In this document: positions 19,471-29,996 of the stretch, one piece after another | How the letters are laid out: every line of letters begins with the position of its first letter | Numbering within the stretch: the stretch's first letter is position 1 | NCBI RefSeq assembly: GCF_018882295.1 | Contig: NZ_JACVOR010000001.1 | Span: 434,001 to 498,000, forward strand | Length of the DNA stretch: 64,000 bases | DNA from: Polynucleobacter sp. 80A-SIGWE | Lineage (GTDB): Bacteria; Pseudomonadota; Gammaproteobacteria; Burkholderiales; Burkholderiaceae | Direction of reading: 5' to 3' | Made by a program: the position numbers and the translations under genes | The notes under the pieces: generated by a model | The model's input: only the letters and a program-made list of their open reading frames with translations | Told to the model about the DNA's origin: nothing | Database searches by the model: none

Positions 19471-21090
19471 ATGCATAACTTAGACCAAGCCTTCGCTAAC
19501 CCAGCGCTCATCGCAGATGATGGCTATCAAGCGCCTCAGCATTTCTTAATCTTAGGATTGGGAGAGTCTGGTTATGCAATGGCTAAGTGGTGCTTGCGGA
19601 ACGCTGCTAAGGTTAGTCTGGCTGATACGCGAGATCGCGAAAAGTTAAATGAGCGACAAAAAGCCTGGTTGGCTGATCTTGAATTTGCAGGACTCAAAGA
19701 AGCCCACTTTGGACCTCTTGATAACATTAATTTAAAGAATATTGATGTCATCGGAATTAGTCCTGGCTTATCCCCAATTCAAGAGCCAACAGCCTCTTTC
19801 TTAGCTAAGGCGCAAGAATCTAGCATTGATATCTGGGGTGAATTGGAATTCTTTGCCAGAGCTATTGCTGCATTAGATCGCATGGCTCAAGTCGCAGAGT
19901 CTGAATACAAGCCAGCCTTACTAGCAATCACCGGAACAAATGGCAAGACAACCACGACTGCACTAACGGGACAGTTATGCGAGCGTGCCGGTAAGAGAGT
20001 TGCTGTTGCTGGAAATATCAGCCCAGCAGCTTTAGATAAGCTGATGTCTTGCCTAGATGAATCTGATCAAGTTTCCGATATGCCTGAGATTTGGGTGCTA
20101 GAACTCTCCAGCTTCCAATTGGTTTACACAAGCACCTTTAATGCAACAGCAGCAACTGTATTGAATATTACGCAAGATCACTTAGATTGGCACGGTGATA
20201 TGCAGGCCTATGTTGATGCAAAAGCGAATATCTTTAGTCAAGACACTATCTGCATTCTGAATCGCGATGATTCACTTGTAATGAATCTCCTGAATGACGA
20301 GCAAAAAGCAAATAAATCCGTTATTACTTTTGGCGCAAGTCGTCCTGATGAGCAGGGTGCCTTTGGCATTGAGCATGATCTACGTGCTGGTGGGATTGAT
20401 TGGCTAGTTTGGGCTGAGGTGGACGAAGATCTTGAGCCTCAACCTAAGCGTCGTCGTAAAGCTGCTGCTGTAGAGGAAGAGCCATTAAGACTAAAGCGTT
20501 TAATACCTGCTGATGCTTTACGCATTCGTGGTCGCCACAATGCTTTAAATGCATTAGCTTCGTTAGCCTTGGCACGCGCAGCTGGTTTGCCAATGAATAT
20601 GCTTTTACATGGTTTGCGTGACTACCATGGCGAGCCACATCGTGTTCAAAGTGTTTCGATTGTGTCGAATGTTGAGTATGTGGATGACAGTAAAGGTACC
20701 AATGTAGGCGCAACTGTAGCTGCGCTCAATGGTTTAAGTGCAAATGATTCCGGTAAGCGGATCTGGTTGATTGCTGGTGGCGAAGGGAAAGGCCAGGACT
20801 TTAGTCCCTTACGTGATCCTGCATTGCGCTTTGTAAAAGGTGTTTTCCTGATTGGTAAGGACGCGCCAATGATTGCTGAGGCTTTAGCTGATGCAGTGCC
20901 CTGTGTCATGAGTGAGACCCTCCAAAGTGCAGTGGCAGAAGCCGCAAAACAAGCTCAGTCTGGCGATATCGTTTTACTCTCACCAGCTTGTGCTAGTTTT
21001 GATCAGTTTAGCGATTACGTGGCACGTGCCGAAGCATTCGTTGCTGAAGTTCAAGAGCTAGGAATGCAATTCGAAGGAGTCCATGCATGA
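19471..21090 (+). CDS. murD: UDP-N-acetylmuramoylalanine--D-glutamate ligase, with internal insertions
   Basis: MurD adds D-glutamate to UDP-MurNAc-L-Ala. Motifs are LGLGESGYAMAKW, AITGTNGKTTTTAL (ATP loop), LELSSFQL, NITQDHLDWHGDM, RIRGRHNALNALASLALA, GEPHRVQ and YVDDSKGTN. At 539 residues it is about 100 longer than E. coli MurD (438). Extra sequence includes a charged linker near residues 315-335 (EPQPKRRRKAAAVEEEPL) in the central domain and a short helix-like insert just before the ATP loop. Catalytic motifs are intact. It overlaps ftsW by 4 nt. Confidence 0.96.
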   Translation: MHNLDQAFANPALIADDGYQAPQHFLILGLGESGYAMAKWCLRNAAKVSLADTRDREKLNERQKAWLADLEFAGLKEAHFGPLDNINLKNIDVIGISPGLSPIQEPTASFLAKAQESSIDIWGELEFFARAIAALDRMAQVAESEYKPALLAITGTNGKTTTTALTGQLCERAGKRVAVAGNISPAALDKLMSCLDESDQVSDMPEIWVLELSSFQLVYTSTFNATAATVLNITQDHLDWHGDMQAYVDAKANIFSQDTICILNRDDSLVMNLLNDEQKANKSVITFGASRPDEQGAFGIEHDLRAGGIDWLVWAEVDEDLEPQPKRRRKAAAVEEEPLRLKRLIPADALRIRGRHNALNALASLALARAAGLPMNMLLHGLRDYHGEPHRVQSVSIVSNVEYVDDSKGTNVGATVAALNGLSANDSGKRIWLIAGGEGKGQDFSPLRDPALRFVKGVFLIGKDAPMIAEALADAVPCVMSETLQSAVAEAAKQAQSGDIVLLSPACASFDQFSDYVARAEAFVAEVQELGMQFEGVHA

Positions 21091-22358
21091 GTTTGAAGGA
21101 AAAACTTTTTCCTGAGAATCGTTTGGGCCTTGGCCGCTTCTGGAATTTCTCCAGAGGCGGGATCGATAATTTCCGTAGCGGCTTGAGAGATGCGGTTTCT
21201 GGTGTTGAGCAAACTCGCTCACGCATGATGGACTATGACCAGTTGTTAGTTTGGGCGGTACTGTCTTTGGCTTTGATCGGTTTGGTCATGGTCTATTCCG
21301 CATCCATTACCTTGGCTGATGGTCCTAAGTACGCAAATTACAGTAGCAACTTCTTCTTAATTCGGCATTGCATTTCATTGGCAATTGCCATTGGTGTTGG
21401 TATTTGGGCATTCAAGATCCCAACCAAAGTTTGGGATCGTTATTCACCAGTCATTTTTGGCTTTACGGTTTTACTCTTAATTGCTGTTCTTATCCCTGGT
21501 GTGGGTAAGGGTGTAAATGGTGCGAAGCGTTGGATTCCATTGGGACTCATGAACTTCCAGCCATCTGAATTAATGAAATTTGCTGCAGTGATTTTTGCCG
21601 CAAGCTACACAGTCCAGCGCCAAGAGTATCTGCACTCATTTGTTAAGGGCATGTTGCCAATGGGTATTGCGGTTGCATTGGTTGGTGGCTTATTAATGGC
21701 TGAGCCAGATATGGGCGCATTCGTAGTGGTGGCTTTAATTGCATTTGGAATTTTGTTCTTAGGCGGTATTAGCGCTAAGTTATTTGGTGGCTTGATCTTG
21801 GTTGGCTTGCTGAGTGGTGCCACGATGATTGCCCTTTCACCATTCCGTCGCGGTCGCATGTTGGCATTTATGGATCCATGGCAAGTCGACAATGCAGCAA
21901 ATAAAGGATATCAATTAACCCATTCACTCATGGCATTTGGACGTGGTGAATGGTTTGGTTTGGGTCTGGGCGGTAGTGTTGAAAAATTGCATTACCTTCC
22001 GGAAGCGCATACCGATTTCATCATGGCGGTGATTGGTGAAGAGCTTGGATTCGTTGGCGTAGTAGTGATGATCTTCTTGTTCTATTGGATCGTACGTCGT
22101 GCTTTCTTGATTGGCCGCACTGCTTTGCAACTGGATCGTAGTTTTGCTGGTCTCGCCGCTAAGGGCGTAGCGATATGGATTGGCTGGCAGGCATTTATCA
22201 ATATGGGCGTGAACTTAGGCTTGCTGCCTACCAAAGGCTTGACTCTTCCTTTAGTCAGTTATGGTGGTTCAGGAATATTGATGAATGCAGTTGCGGTCGC
22301 TATGCTCCTGCGTATTGATTATGAGAACCGAATCTTGATGCGAGGTGGCAAGCTATGA
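21087..22358 (+). CDS. ftsW: Peptidoglycan glycosyltransferase FtsW
   Basis: FtsW is the SEDS-family polymerase that builds septal glycan strands with FtsI. The 423 residues have about ten membrane helices after a charged cytoplasmic leader of about 50 residues. Family motifs are MVYSASI, GKGVNGAKRWIPLGLMNFQPSELMK, AEPDMGAFVV (catalytic Asp region), GLGLGGSVEKLHYLPEAHTDFIMAVIGEELG and LPLVSYGGSGIL. The long basic N-terminal leader (with RFWNFSRGGIDNFRSG) is notable but not unique. It overlaps murD and murG by 4 nt. Confidence 0.96.
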   Translation: MSLKEKLFPENRLGLGRFWNFSRGGIDNFRSGLRDAVSGVEQTRSRMMDYDQLLVWAVLSLALIGLVMVYSASITLADGPKYANYSSNFFLIRHCISLAIAIGVGIWAFKIPTKVWDRYSPVIFGFTVLLLIAVLIPGVGKGVNGAKRWIPLGLMNFQPSELMKFAAVIFAASYTVQRQEYLHSFVKGMLPMGIAVALVGGLLMAEPDMGAFVVVALIAFGILFLGGISAKLFGGLILVGLLSGATMIALSPFRRGRMLAFMDPWQVDNAANKGYQLTHSLMAFGRGEWFGLGLGGSVEKLHYLPEAHTDFIMAVIGEELGFVGVVVMIFLFYWIVRRAFLIGRTALQLDRSFAGLAAKGVAIWIGWQAFINMGVNLGLLPTKGLTLPLVSYGGSGILMNAVAVAMLLRIDYENRILMRGGKL

Positions 22359-23428
22359 CCAAGCCATCCATCTTGATTATGGCCGGTGGTACTGGGGGAC
22401 ATATTTTCCCAGGCCTAGCTGTTGCTGAATATCTACGCATCTGTGGCTGGAAAGTTTTTTGGCTTGGCAATCAAAGCGGTATGGAATATCGCCTAGTAAA
22501 AGCTTGTGACTTCCCATTTGAGGCAGTTGAGTTTGGCGGCCTGCGTGGTAAAGGCATTAAAGCAAAATTGATGTTGCCGTTTAATCTCGCAAGGGCGAGT
22601 TTTCAGAGTTTGAAGATCATACGCCGTATCAAGCCAAATGTCGTTTTAGGTATGGGCGGGTACATTACATTTCCCGGCGGCTTGATGACGAAGTTTTTGA
22701 AGAAGCCATTGGTTCTGCATGAAGCAAATTCTGTAGCGGGAAGCGCTAATCGCGCTCTTGCCAAAATTGCTATGCGTACCTTAACTGGTTTCCCGGATAC
22801 GATGGCGCATGCTGAGTGGGTTGGCAATCCAATCCGTGAAGAATTTGAAGTCGTGGGCGCGCCAGCAAAACGATATGAATCGCGCACCGGACCTTTGTCG
22901 ATATTAGTAGTTGGTGGTAGCTTAGGTGCGGCTGCTTTAAATGAAGCAATTCCAGCAGCATTGGCATTGATGGATAAAGATGCACGTCCACAGGTGATTC
23001 ATCAGGCGGGCGATAAACATCTTGCAGATTTACAACAGCGATATGCTGACTTAGGTGTTATTGCTGACATTCGTCCTTTCATTGACGACATGCCAACCGC
23101 CTATGCACAGGCAGATCTCGTTATCTGCCGTTCTGGCGCGATGACTGTTTCAGAAATCGCAGCATGTGGTGTTGCATCCTGCTTGATCCCATTCCCCTAT
23201 GCAATTGATGATCATCAGACTGCGAATGCACGCTTTTTGTCGGATGCAGATGCAGCAATTCTGCTTCCACAACAAGATCTCAATCCGCAGGATCTTGCAT
23301 CCATGATTCAAAACTTTAGCCGCCAAGATTTACAAGTGATGGCTGAGCGTGCTCATGCTTTAGCAAAGCCTCATGCAACTCAGCGTGTGGCTGAGGTATG
23401 CGCAGACTGTGCAGGAGTAGGTATATGA
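22355..23428 (+). CDS. murG: UDP-GlcNAc:undecaprenyl-PP-MurNAc-pentapeptide GlcNAc transferase
   Basis: MurG adds N-acetylglucosamine to lipid I to give lipid II on the inner face of the membrane. The 357-residue GT28 protein has the glycine-rich N-terminus [42 protein letters not shown], the second nucleotide loop [17 protein letters not shown], and [13 protein letters not shown] with the UDP-GlcNAc-binding region near residue 260. It overlaps ftsW by 4 nt and murC by 4 nt. Confidence 0.97.
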   Translation: MTKPSILIMAGGTGGHIFPGLAVAEYLRICGWKVFWLGNQSGMEYRLVKACDFPFEAVEFGGLRGKGIKAKLMLPFNLARASFQSLKIIRRIKPNVVLGMGGYITFPGGLMTKFLKKPLVLHEANSVAGSANRALAKIAMRTLTGFPDTMAHAEWVGNPIREEFEVVGAPAKRYESRTGPLSILVVGGSLGAAALNEAIPAALALMDKDARPQVIHQAGDKHLADLQQRYADLGVIADIRPFIDDMPTAYAQADLVICRSGAMTVSEIAACGVASCLIPFPYAIDDHQTANARFLSDADAAILLPQQDLNPQDLASMIQNFSRQDLQVMAERAHALAKPHATQRVAEVCADCAGVGI

Positions 23429-24861
23429 AACATATCGTTCAGCAAATCCATTTTGTTGGTATCGGCGGAGCAGGCATGAGTGGTATTGCCGAAGTACTCC
23501 TGAATTTGGGTTATCAGGTATCTGGATCCGATTTGGCTGAGGGTGCTGCAACAAAGCGCTTAAAAGATTTAGGCGCAGTCATTCATATTGGCCATGATCC
23601 TAAAAATATTGGCACCGCAGAAGCGGTAGTAATTTCTACTGCAGTTGCTGGAAATAATCCTGAGGTACTGGCTGCTCGCGCAGCTAAGGTGCCTGTGATT
23701 CAACGTGCTGTCATGCTCGGCGAACTCATGCGTTTGAAGCAGGGCATTGCGATTGCAGGTACTCATGGCAAAACAACGACAACCAGTTTGGTTGCCTCAG
23801 TCTTGGCCGAAGGCGGCTTAGATCCAACCTTTGTGATTGGCGGCAAGTTAAATTCCGCAGGTGCTAATGCGCGCTTAGGCCAGGGTGACTTTATTGTGGT
23901 TGAAGCGGATGAGTCCGATGCCTCTTTCCTGCAATTATTCCCAGCGATGGAAGTGGTCACCAATATCGATGCTGATCATATGGATACCTATCAGCATGAC
24001 ATGGCAAGGTTGAAGCAAGCATTTGTCCAATTTATTCAGCGCATGCCTTTTTATGGTGTTGCAGTACTTTGTATTGATGATGCGAATGTACGCGACATTA
24101 TTCCATTTGTATCTCAACCGGTATTGCGCTACGGCTTATCTGAAGATGCAGATATTCGTGCAAGTAATGTGCGCGCTGAAGGTACTCGCATGCACTTTAC
24201 GGTTGATCGTAAAACTGTACGCCGTCATGGCAATACGCCAGGTCGACTTGAAGTGCAATTAAATTTACCGGGCTTACATAACGTTCGTAATGCCTTAGCA
24301 GCGATTGGTATTGCCACTGAGCTTGGTGTGGGTGATGAGGCCATCGTGAAAGCATTGTCTGAATTTAGTGGTGTTGGTCGCCGCTTTCAAAGATATGGAG
24401 AAATTCCTTTGTCATCTGGTGGAAGTTTCACATTGATAGATGACTACGGACATCATCCTGTTGAAATGGCGGCTACTTTATCTGCAGCCCGTGGTGCTTA
24501 TCCTGATCGACGCTTGGTGTTGGCATTCCAACCCCATCGTTTTACAAGAACGCGTGATTGCTTTGGTGAGTTTGTCCAAGTACTGAAAAACTTTGATGCC
24601 CTGGTATTAACCGAGGTATATCCCGCCGGCGAAGCGAAGATTCCAGGTGCTGATGGTCAGAGCCTCATGAAAGCAGCGCTGACAACTGATAAAGCTTTAA
24701 AGGCATCTTTGGATAGCGCAGCCGTGGCCTTTGCTCCAAGTGTTGCTGAGATGCCAGAAAAGCTCGGCAACATTTTGCGTGATGGTGATGTCTTAATCAC
24801 GATGGGTGCAGGCTCTATCTCTGGCTTGCCTCATGTATTGGCGGAGGCAAAACATGTCTAA
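23425..24861 (+). CDS. murC: UDP-N-acetylmuramate--L-alanine ligase
   Basis: MurC adds the first amino acid, L-alanine, to UDP-MurNAc. Motifs are [31 protein letters not shown] (ATP loop), [53 protein letters not shown] and [11 protein letters not shown]. The ATG at 23425 ([12 protein letters not shown]) forms an ATGA overlap with murG and matches family starts. An in-frame ATG nine codons upstream lies inside murG and is less likely. The end overlaps ddl by 8 nt. Confidence 0.97.
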   Translation: MKHIVQQIHFVGIGGAGMSGIAEVLLNLGYQVSGSDLAEGAATKRLKDLGAVIHIGHDPKNIGTAEAVVISTAVAGNNPEVLAARAAKVPVIQRAVMLGELMRLKQGIAIAGTHGKTTTTSLVASVLAEGGLDPTFVIGGKLNSAGANARLGQGDFIVVEADESDASFLQLFPAMEVVTNIDADHMDTYQHDMARLKQAFVQFIQRMPFYGVAVLCIDDANVRDIIPFVSQPVLRYGLSEDADIRASNVRAEGTRMHFTVDRKTVRRHGNTPGRLEVQLNLPGLHNVRNALAAIGIATELGVGDEAIVKALSEFSGVGRRFQRYGEIPLSSGGSFTLIDDYGHHPVEMAATLSAARGAYPDRRLVLAFQPHRFTRTRDCFGEFVQVLKNFDALVLTEVYPAGEAKIPGADGQSLMKAALTTDKALKASLDSAAVAFAPSVAEMPEKLGNILRDGDVLITMGAGSISGLPHVLAEAKHV

Positions 24862-25867
24862 GCAAAATCAACAATTGCTTTCTTGGGGTGAGCGAGTGAA
24901 ACAAGAGCTCGCGAATCTAGATGTTAAATCTCTTGGTCGAGTCGGTGTATTGCTTGGTGGTCGGTCTGGTGAGCGTGAGATTTCCTTGATGTCGGGCAAT
25001 GGCGTATTGGAAGCACTGCTGTCTAAAGGGGTTGATGCACATCCATTTGATCCGGGATTACGTTGCCCAACTGAATTGGCAAATGAAAAATTTGACCGTA
25101 TCTTTATTTCCTTACATGGACGCTACGGTGAAGACGGCACGATCCAAGGATTGCTCGAACTTTTAGGTTTGCCTTATACCGGTAGCGGTGTACTGGCTTC
25201 TGCATTAGCAATCGACAAAATTGCAACCAAGCTTGTCTGGCTTAGCAGCGGTCTTTCAACTCCAGAGTTTCAGGAGTTGAAAGCTGATAGCGATTGGAAT
25301 GCAGTGGTGAAGCACTTAGGTTTGCCATTAATTGTCAAGCCAGCACATGAAGGCTCTTCACTTGGTCTGACTAAGGTGAAATCCGTCGAAGAGTTGCCTG
25401 CTGCTTATAAGTTGGCTGCAGGGATGGATAAAAAAGTGATTGCTGAAACTTGTATTGTTGGTGATGAGTTAACTTGCCCATTGGTTGGATTTGGAGAAAA
25501 TGCTGAGGCATTGCCTGTGATCAAAATCATTCCACCTGAGGCCAATTACGATTTCCACAACAAGTATTTTTCTGATGAGACTAAATACTTGTGCCCAACT
25601 GGCTTGGCACCAGAAGTCAATAAAGCGGTTCAAGATTTAGCCTTAGCTGCTTATCGCACCCTTGGTTGTAAAACCTGGGGGCGTGCTGATGTGATGTTGG
25701 ATCAAAAAACTGGCAAACCCTATCTCTTAGAGATGAATACATCTCCAGGTATGACTTCACATTCTTTAGTTCCAATGGCCGCTAAAGCAGCCGGTGTTGA
25801 ATATGCTGAATTAGTTCTCTGGGTCATTTGCCAAACCTTAAATACCAAGGGGGCTGCGCAAGTATGA
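24854..25867 (+). CDS. ddl: D-alanine--D-alanine ligase
   Basis: Ddl forms the D-Ala-D-Ala dipeptide used by MurF. From the ATG at 24854 the protein has 337 residues of ATP-grasp fold: [46 protein letters not shown], the ATP-binding [15 protein letters not shown], the region around [14 protein letters not shown] (omega loop) and [17 protein letters not shown]. An upstream in-frame Met (24806) would lie deep inside murC and is rejected. The end overlaps ftsQ by 4 nt. The symbol ddlB is often used for this dcw copy. Confidence 0.96.
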   Translation: MSKQNQQLLSWGERVKQELANLDVKSLGRVGVLLGGRSGEREISLMSGNGVLEALLSKGVDAHPFDPGLRCPTELANEKFDRIFISLHGRYGEDGTIQGLLELLGLPYTGSGVLASALAIDKIATKLVWLSSGLSTPEFQELKADSDWNAVVKHLGLPLIVKPAHEGSSLGLTKVKSVEELPAAYKLAAGMDKKVIAETCIVGDELTCPLVGFGENAEALPVIKIIPPEANYDFHNKYFSDETKYLCPTGLAPEVNKAVQDLALAAYRTLGCKTWGRADVMLDQKTGKPYLLEMNTSPGMTSHSLVPMAAKAAGVEYAELVLWVICQTLNTKGAAQV

Positions 25868-26730
25868 GTCGGATGAGCGCCTTCTTAAATGGCTTCGGTG
25901 AAGTATTTGCTTCACTGGCGTCTCCGCTTTGGAATCATCCAGAGCGGATGCAAAAGCTGAGCCGTTTCTTAATGCGCTGTTTCGCGGTCATGGTTTGCGT
26001 TGGAATTTTGGTGTGGCTAAGCCAGCGACCCGTCTTTGCATTACGCCAAGTAGTGATTGAGCCGGTGGCTGGGCAGACGCTAAAGCATATTAATAAGCCT
26101 GTGGTGAAACAACAAGTCTTAGAGACGGTCCAGGGAAACTTCTTTAGCGTGAGATTGGAAGATGTTAAGCGTGGTTTCGAGTCTATGCCATGGGTGCGTC
26201 ATGCCAATGTTCGCAGAGTCTGGCCAAACGGATTGATTGTGAGCATTGAAGAGCAAAAACCATTTGGAACTTGGGGTGGAGCCGATAGCCATACCTTAAT
26301 GAATACCCATGGTGAACTATTTGCTGGCCGTGTTTCTGATGTGGGAGACGGAATTCAGTTGATTGATTTTTCTGGTCCAGAAGATGCAAGCAAAGAAGTG
26401 ATGCGCTTGTATGAAAAAGCGAACGCCTGGTTTAAGCCTTGGAGTGCGGAAGTAAAAAGCTTAACCCTCTCTGAGCGGTATGCCTGGCATGTGAAGTTAT
26501 CAAACGGAATGAAGGTGGAGTTCGGTAGGGATGAAGAGAACTCTGACAAAACATTAACCGAGGATCGTGTAGCGCGCCTCTTTAAGTATTGGCCGCAAGT
26601 TCAAGAGAAGTGGGCTAATCGCGTAGACGCAATTGATTTGCGCTATGCAAATGGTTTTGCAGTACATCTTGCTTCGGCAAGTTTGAAAAAGAATGAAGCA
26701 GATGGCAAGAAAAGTGAGCAGAAGCAATGA
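25864..26730 (+). CDS. ftsQ: Cell division protein FtsQ
   Basis: FtsQ is the divisome scaffold that binds FtsB and FtsL in the periplasm. The chosen ATG overlaps the ddl stop (ATGA) and gives 288 residues. There is a cytoplasmic segment, one membrane helix ([19 protein letters not shown] near residues 40-58), then the POTRA domain ([11 protein letters not shown] to [20 protein letters not shown]), then the FtsQ beta domain containing [16 protein letters not shown] and [15 protein letters not shown]. The tail ends in a lysine-rich segment ([14 protein letters not shown]). Confidence 0.94.
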   Translation: MSRMSAFLNGFGEVFASLASPLWNHPERMQKLSRFLMRCFAVMVCVGILVWLSQRPVFALRQVVIEPVAGQTLKHINKPVVKQQVLETVQGNFFSVRLEDVKRGFESMPWVRHANVRRVWPNGLIVSIEEQKPFGTWGGADSHTLMNTHGELFAGRVSDVGDGIQLIDFSGPEDASKEVMRLYEKANAWFKPWSAEVKSLTLSERYAWHVKLSNGMKVEFGRDEENSDKTLTEDRVARLFKYWPQVQEKWANRVDAIDLRYANGFAVHLASASLKKNEADGKKSEQKQ

Positions 26731-26739
26731 GGAATGAGA

Positions 26740-27969
26740 ATGAGTAAAGACAACCGCGATTTATTGGTCGGATTAGATATTGGGACCTCCAAGGTGGTTG
26801 CTTTGGTTGCAGAGTTAGCACCGGATGGCCAATTTAATGTCGTTGGCGTTGGCCAAACTGCGTCCAAAGGTTTGAAGAAAGGCGTAGTTGTCAATATTGA
26901 GGCTACTGTCCAATCTATTCAAAAAGCTCTTGAAGAAGCTGAGGTCATGGCAGATCGCCAGATCGTGCAGGTCTTTACTGGCATCGCTGGAAATCACATT
27001 GTGAGTTTTAACTCCAGCGGTATGGTGGCCATTCGCGATAAAGAGGTTAGCGCTGGAGATGTTGAGCGCGTCTTGGAAACTGCCAAAGCAATCAATATTC
27101 CAACAGATCAACAAATCCTACATATCCTTGTTCAAGAATTCATTATTGATGGACAAGAAGATGTGCGTGAGCCAATTGGAATGAGTGGTTTGCGCCTAGA
27201 GGTGAAAGTGCATATTGTTACTGGCGCTGTTAGTGCTGCGCAAAATATTGTGAAGTGTGTGCGTCGCTGTGGCTTGGAAGTAAATGATCTTATTTTGCAG
27301 CCGCTAGCATCTAGCTTAGCTGTGCTAACAGAAGATGAAAAAGAGCTGGGCGTTGTCTTGGTTGATATTGGTGGCGGCACAACTGATATCGCTATCTATT
27401 GCCAGGGCTCCATTCGACATACTGCTGTGATTCCGATTGCTGGCGATCAAATTACTAATGACATTGCGATGGCATTGCGTACGCCGACGATCGATGCTGA
27501 AGATCTCAAAATTCAATATGGTATTGCTCGTCAAGATATGGCGGATCCAACCACCATGATTGATGTGCCCGGCGTTGGAGATCGCGAGCCACGCCCAATG
27601 TCTAAGCAAGCCTTAGCTGCTGTCATTGAGCCGCGCGTAGAAGAGTTATTTACTTTGGTACGTGGTGTAGTTCGAGATTCTGGTTACGAAGATATGGTGT
27701 CTTCAGGAATCGTGCTGACTGGTGGAACTTCGTTAATGCCAGGCATGGTTGAGCTTGCTGAGCAAGTCTTCTTACGTCCAGCGCGTATCGGTACTCCTGA
27801 GTACCGCGGCCACTTGCATGAAGTTTTGCGTAGCCCTCGTTTTGCTACCAGCATCGGTTTATTAATGGAAGGCCAGGCGCAGTTGTTGCGTGGCCGTCGA
27901 GTATCTCAGTCAGGCGCGTTGCAAAGTGTGATTTCGCGCATGAAGGAATGGTTCGCAGGAAATTTTTAA
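26740..27969 (+). CDS. ftsA: Cell division protein FtsA
   Basis: FtsA is an actin-like ATPase that tethers FtsZ to the membrane and recruits later divisome proteins. The protein has 409 residues from this start. Motifs are LVGLDIGTSKVVALV (phosphate 1), VVLVDIGGGTTDIAIY (phosphate 2), the adenosine segment GIVLTGGTSLMPGM, the SHS2/1C domain insert, and a C-terminal amphipathic membrane-targeting helix (ISRMKEWFAGNF). A GAGGA ribosome site at 26729-26733 fits ATG 26740 (MSKDNRD) with a 6-nt spacer; the ATG at 26734 is too close to it. Confidence 0.97.
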   Translation: MSKDNRDLLVGLDIGTSKVVALVAELAPDGQFNVVGVGQTASKGLKKGVVVNIEATVQSIQKALEEAEVMADRQIVQVFTGIAGNHIVSFNSSGMVAIRDKEVSAGDVERVLETAKAINIPTDQQILHILVQEFIIDGQEDVREPIGMSGLRLEVKVHIVTGAVSAAQNIVKCVRRCGLEVNDLILQPLASSLAVLTEDEKELGVVLVDIGGGTTDIAIYCQGSIRHTAVIPIAGDQITNDIAMALRTPTIDAEDLKIQYGIARQDMADPTTMIDVPGVGDREPRPMSKQALAAVIEPRVEELFTLVRGVVRDSGYEDMVSSGIVLTGGTSLMPGMVELAEQVFLRPARIGTPEYRGHLHEVLRSPRFATSIGLLMEGQAQLLRGRRVSQSGALQSVISRMKEWFAGNF

Positions 27970-28014
27970 GTTTTTCGTCGTCGTCAACGTAGTACTTATT
28001 ACCTAGGAGGGTAT

Positions 28015-29355
28015 ATGGAATTTGAAATGTTAGATCAAGAAACAGCCGGCAAAACCATTATTAAAGTGGTTGGAGTTGGTGGTGCAGGTGGTAATGCAGT
28101 TCAGCACATGATTCGTCGCGGTGTTAACGGCGTAGAGTTTATTTGCATGAACACCGATGCTGGCGCTTTACAGCGTTCTGAGGCATCTGTGAATTTGCAA
28201 CTAGGCTCTAGCGGACTCGGTGCTGGCGCAAAACCTGAAATCGGTGCAGCCTCCGCTGAAGAAGCTCGCGCACGTATTGCGGATACATTGCAAGGCGCAC
28301 ACATGGTGTTTATTACTGCTGGTATGGGTGGCGGCACAGGTACTGGCGCAGCACCAATCGTTGCTCAAGTTGCTAAAGAGATGGGTATTTTGACTGTGGG
28401 CGTTATCAGCAAACCATTTGACTTTGAAGGCGTGAAGCGTCTGAAAGTTGCGGAAAATGGCGCAGCTGAGCTTGAGTCATATGTAGATTCATTGATCGTA
28501 GTTCTCAATGAGAAACTGTTCGAAGTTATGGGTGAAGATGCTGAGTTTGATAAGGCATTCGCATGCGCTGATGATGTATTGCATAACGCCGTTTCAGGTA
28601 TTGCAGAAATTATTAACGTACAAGGTTTGATCAACGTCGACTTTGAGGACGTGAAAACAGTGATGGGCGAACAAGGCAAGGCGATGATGGGGACTGCAAC
28701 AGTTTCTGGCATGGATCGTGCACGTTTAGCTGCTGAAGCTGCTGTTGCCTCACCATTGCTCGAAGGTGTTGATTTATCTGGTGCGCGTGGCGTATTGGTG
28801 AATATCACCGCTAGCCGTTCATTGAAGTTGTCTGAGACTCGTGAAGTGATGGCAGCGATCCGTGGCTATGCTGCAGATGATGCTACTGTGATCTTTGGTA
28901 CTGTATATGACGAGAGCTTAGGTGATGCCTTGCGCGTTACTGTAGTGGCTACTGGCTTGAATAATCCACAAGCACGTCAACATCATCAACCAGAAGTAGT
29001 TTGGAGACAAGCTACTGGTACGCATGATGCGATGCCAACAATGGCTGACTTGAATAGCTTTGCTCCAGCAAGCGCTTCAGCAGCAATGAGCAAGGTAAGT
29101 CTTGATTCAGCTTTAAGCACTAGCGCTGGTTTGGCAATGACAGGTGCTGGTACTGCGCCTTCGATGGCCGCTCAACCAGCAACTAGCGGAGTCGATTACA
29201 GCCAATATGATTTGCCACGTGTATTCCGTAGTTCGCGTGAAGCTACACCAGCCCCTACATTAGGTGCTGATAGCTCACCACAGGCAAAAACCATGTTGGA
29301 TAAAGGGGCTGATTACTACGAAATCCCAGCCTTTTTACGTAAGCAAGCAGACTAA
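28015..29355 (+). CDS. ftsZ: Cell division GTPase FtsZ
   Basis: FtsZ polymerises into the Z ring that directs septation. The 446 residues comprise the GTPase domain ([23 protein letters not shown], tubulin signature [21 protein letters not shown] synergy region), a C-terminal domain, a variable linker of about 110 residues rich in Ala, Ser and Thr, and the conserved C-terminal peptide [13 protein letters not shown], which binds FtsA and ZapD. ZapD is encoded at 36842-37594. A strong AGGAGGG ribosome site precedes the ATG, fitting high expression. Confidence 0.98.
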   Translation: MEFEMLDQETAGKTIIKVVGVGGAGGNAVQHMIRRGVNGVEFICMNTDAGALQRSEASVNLQLGSSGLGAGAKPEIGAASAEEARARIADTLQGAHMVFITAGMGGGTGTGAAPIVAQVAKEMGILTVGVISKPFDFEGVKRLKVAENGAAELESYVDSLIVVLNEKLFEVMGEDAEFDKAFACADDVLHNAVSGIAEIINVQGLINVDFEDVKTVMGEQGKAMMGTATVSGMDRARLAAEAAVASPLLEGVDLSGARGVLVNITASRSLKLSETREVMAAIRGYAADDATVIFGTVYDESLGDALRVTVVATGLNNPQARQHHQPEVVWRQATGTHDAMPTMADLNSFAPASASAAMSKVSLDSALSTSAGLAMTGAGTAPSMAAQPATSGVDYSQYDLPRVFRSSREATPAPTLGADSSPQAKTMLDKGADYYEIPAFLRKQAD

Positions 29356-29387
29356 ACCACTGCTCAATACAATATGTAGTTGCAGAA

Positions 29388-29436
29388 TGCCAGCGCGGCG
29401 CCCCTCCGGACGACGAATCCCGCGCTAGCGTTGGCA
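29388..29436. repeat. GC-rich imperfect hairpin between ftsZ and the peroxiredoxin gene
   Basis: The arms TGCCAGCGC (29388-29396) and GCGTTGGCA (29428-29436) pair over 9 bp with one G-U. A small internal loop is followed by GCGC/GCGC (29398-29401 with 29422-29425), leaving a 20-nt C-rich loop. No T-run follows on either strand, so it is not a canonical intrinsic terminator. It is much more GC-rich than its surroundings. It might be a 3' processing element for ftsZ mRNA, a leader structure for the next gene, or a REP-like dispersed element; I cannot decide. Confidence 0.55.
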
Positions 29437-29467
29437 TACTCATGACAACTATTTCATTGGAGATCTT

Positions 29468-29968
29468 ATGATCGCAGTCGGACAAAAATTACCAAACGCT
29501 ACTCTTTATGAGTTTTTAGATGAAGCTAGTGAAGGTTGCGCTATTGGTCCAAACGCATTCGAAGTTGAAAAACTCACTGCTGGCAAAAAGATTGTGATCT
29601 TTGCTTTGCCTGGCGCATTTACGCCGACTTGTTCAGCAAAGCACGTACCTAGCTATGTTGAGCACTTTGATGCAATCAAAGCAAAAGGCGTTGATGAAAT
29701 TTGGTGTATTTCAGTTAATGATCCATTTGTAATGGGTGCTTGGGGCCGCGATCAAAAGGTGGGTAAAAAGATCCGCATGTTGGGCGATGGTAGTGCTGAA
29801 TTTACTAAGAAACTTGGCCTCGAATTAGATTTGACTGCACGTGGTTTGGGCGTGCGTTCAGATCGTTATGCCATGATTGTTGAAGACGGTGTAGTGACAA
29901 CTTTAGATCGTGAAGCACCTGGTAAGTTTGAAGTAAGCGACGCTGCTTCAATTTTGAAGAAGCTTTAA
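29468..29968 (+). CDS. Peroxiredoxin (Prx5-like)
   Basis: This thiol peroxidase of 166 residues probably reduces hydrogen peroxide and organic peroxides in the cytoplasm. The peroxidatic Cys lies in [16 protein letters not shown] (T-x2-C motif) near residue 58. [12 protein letters not shown] and [18 protein letters not shown] are typical of the Prx5/AhpE-like group related to human PRDX5. No clear second resolving Cys is placed as in 2-Cys types; the only other Cys residues are near the N-terminus and in IWCISVND. The reductant (glutaredoxin or thioredoxin) is unknown. It lies between ftsZ and lpxC. Confidence 0.93.
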   Translation: MIAVGQKLPNATLYEFLDEASEGCAIGPNAFEVEKLTAGKKIVIFALPGAFTPTCSAKHVPSYVEHFDAIKAKGVDEIWCISVNDPFVMGAWGRDQKVGKKIRMLGDGSAEFTKKLGLELDLTARGLGVRSDRYAMIVEDGVVTTLDREAPGKFEVSDAASILKKL

Positions 29969-29996
29969 GAAATCATTCCTGAATTTAGATAGAACC

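Noticed and set aside
28365..28808. 147-residue minus-strand ORF inside ftsZ
   Set aside because: Ser/Ala/Thr-rich antisense shadow of a highly conserved gene; no independent support.
29388..29436. Canonical ftsZ terminator
   Set aside because: No T-run follows on either strand, so I list it as an unexplained hairpin instead.
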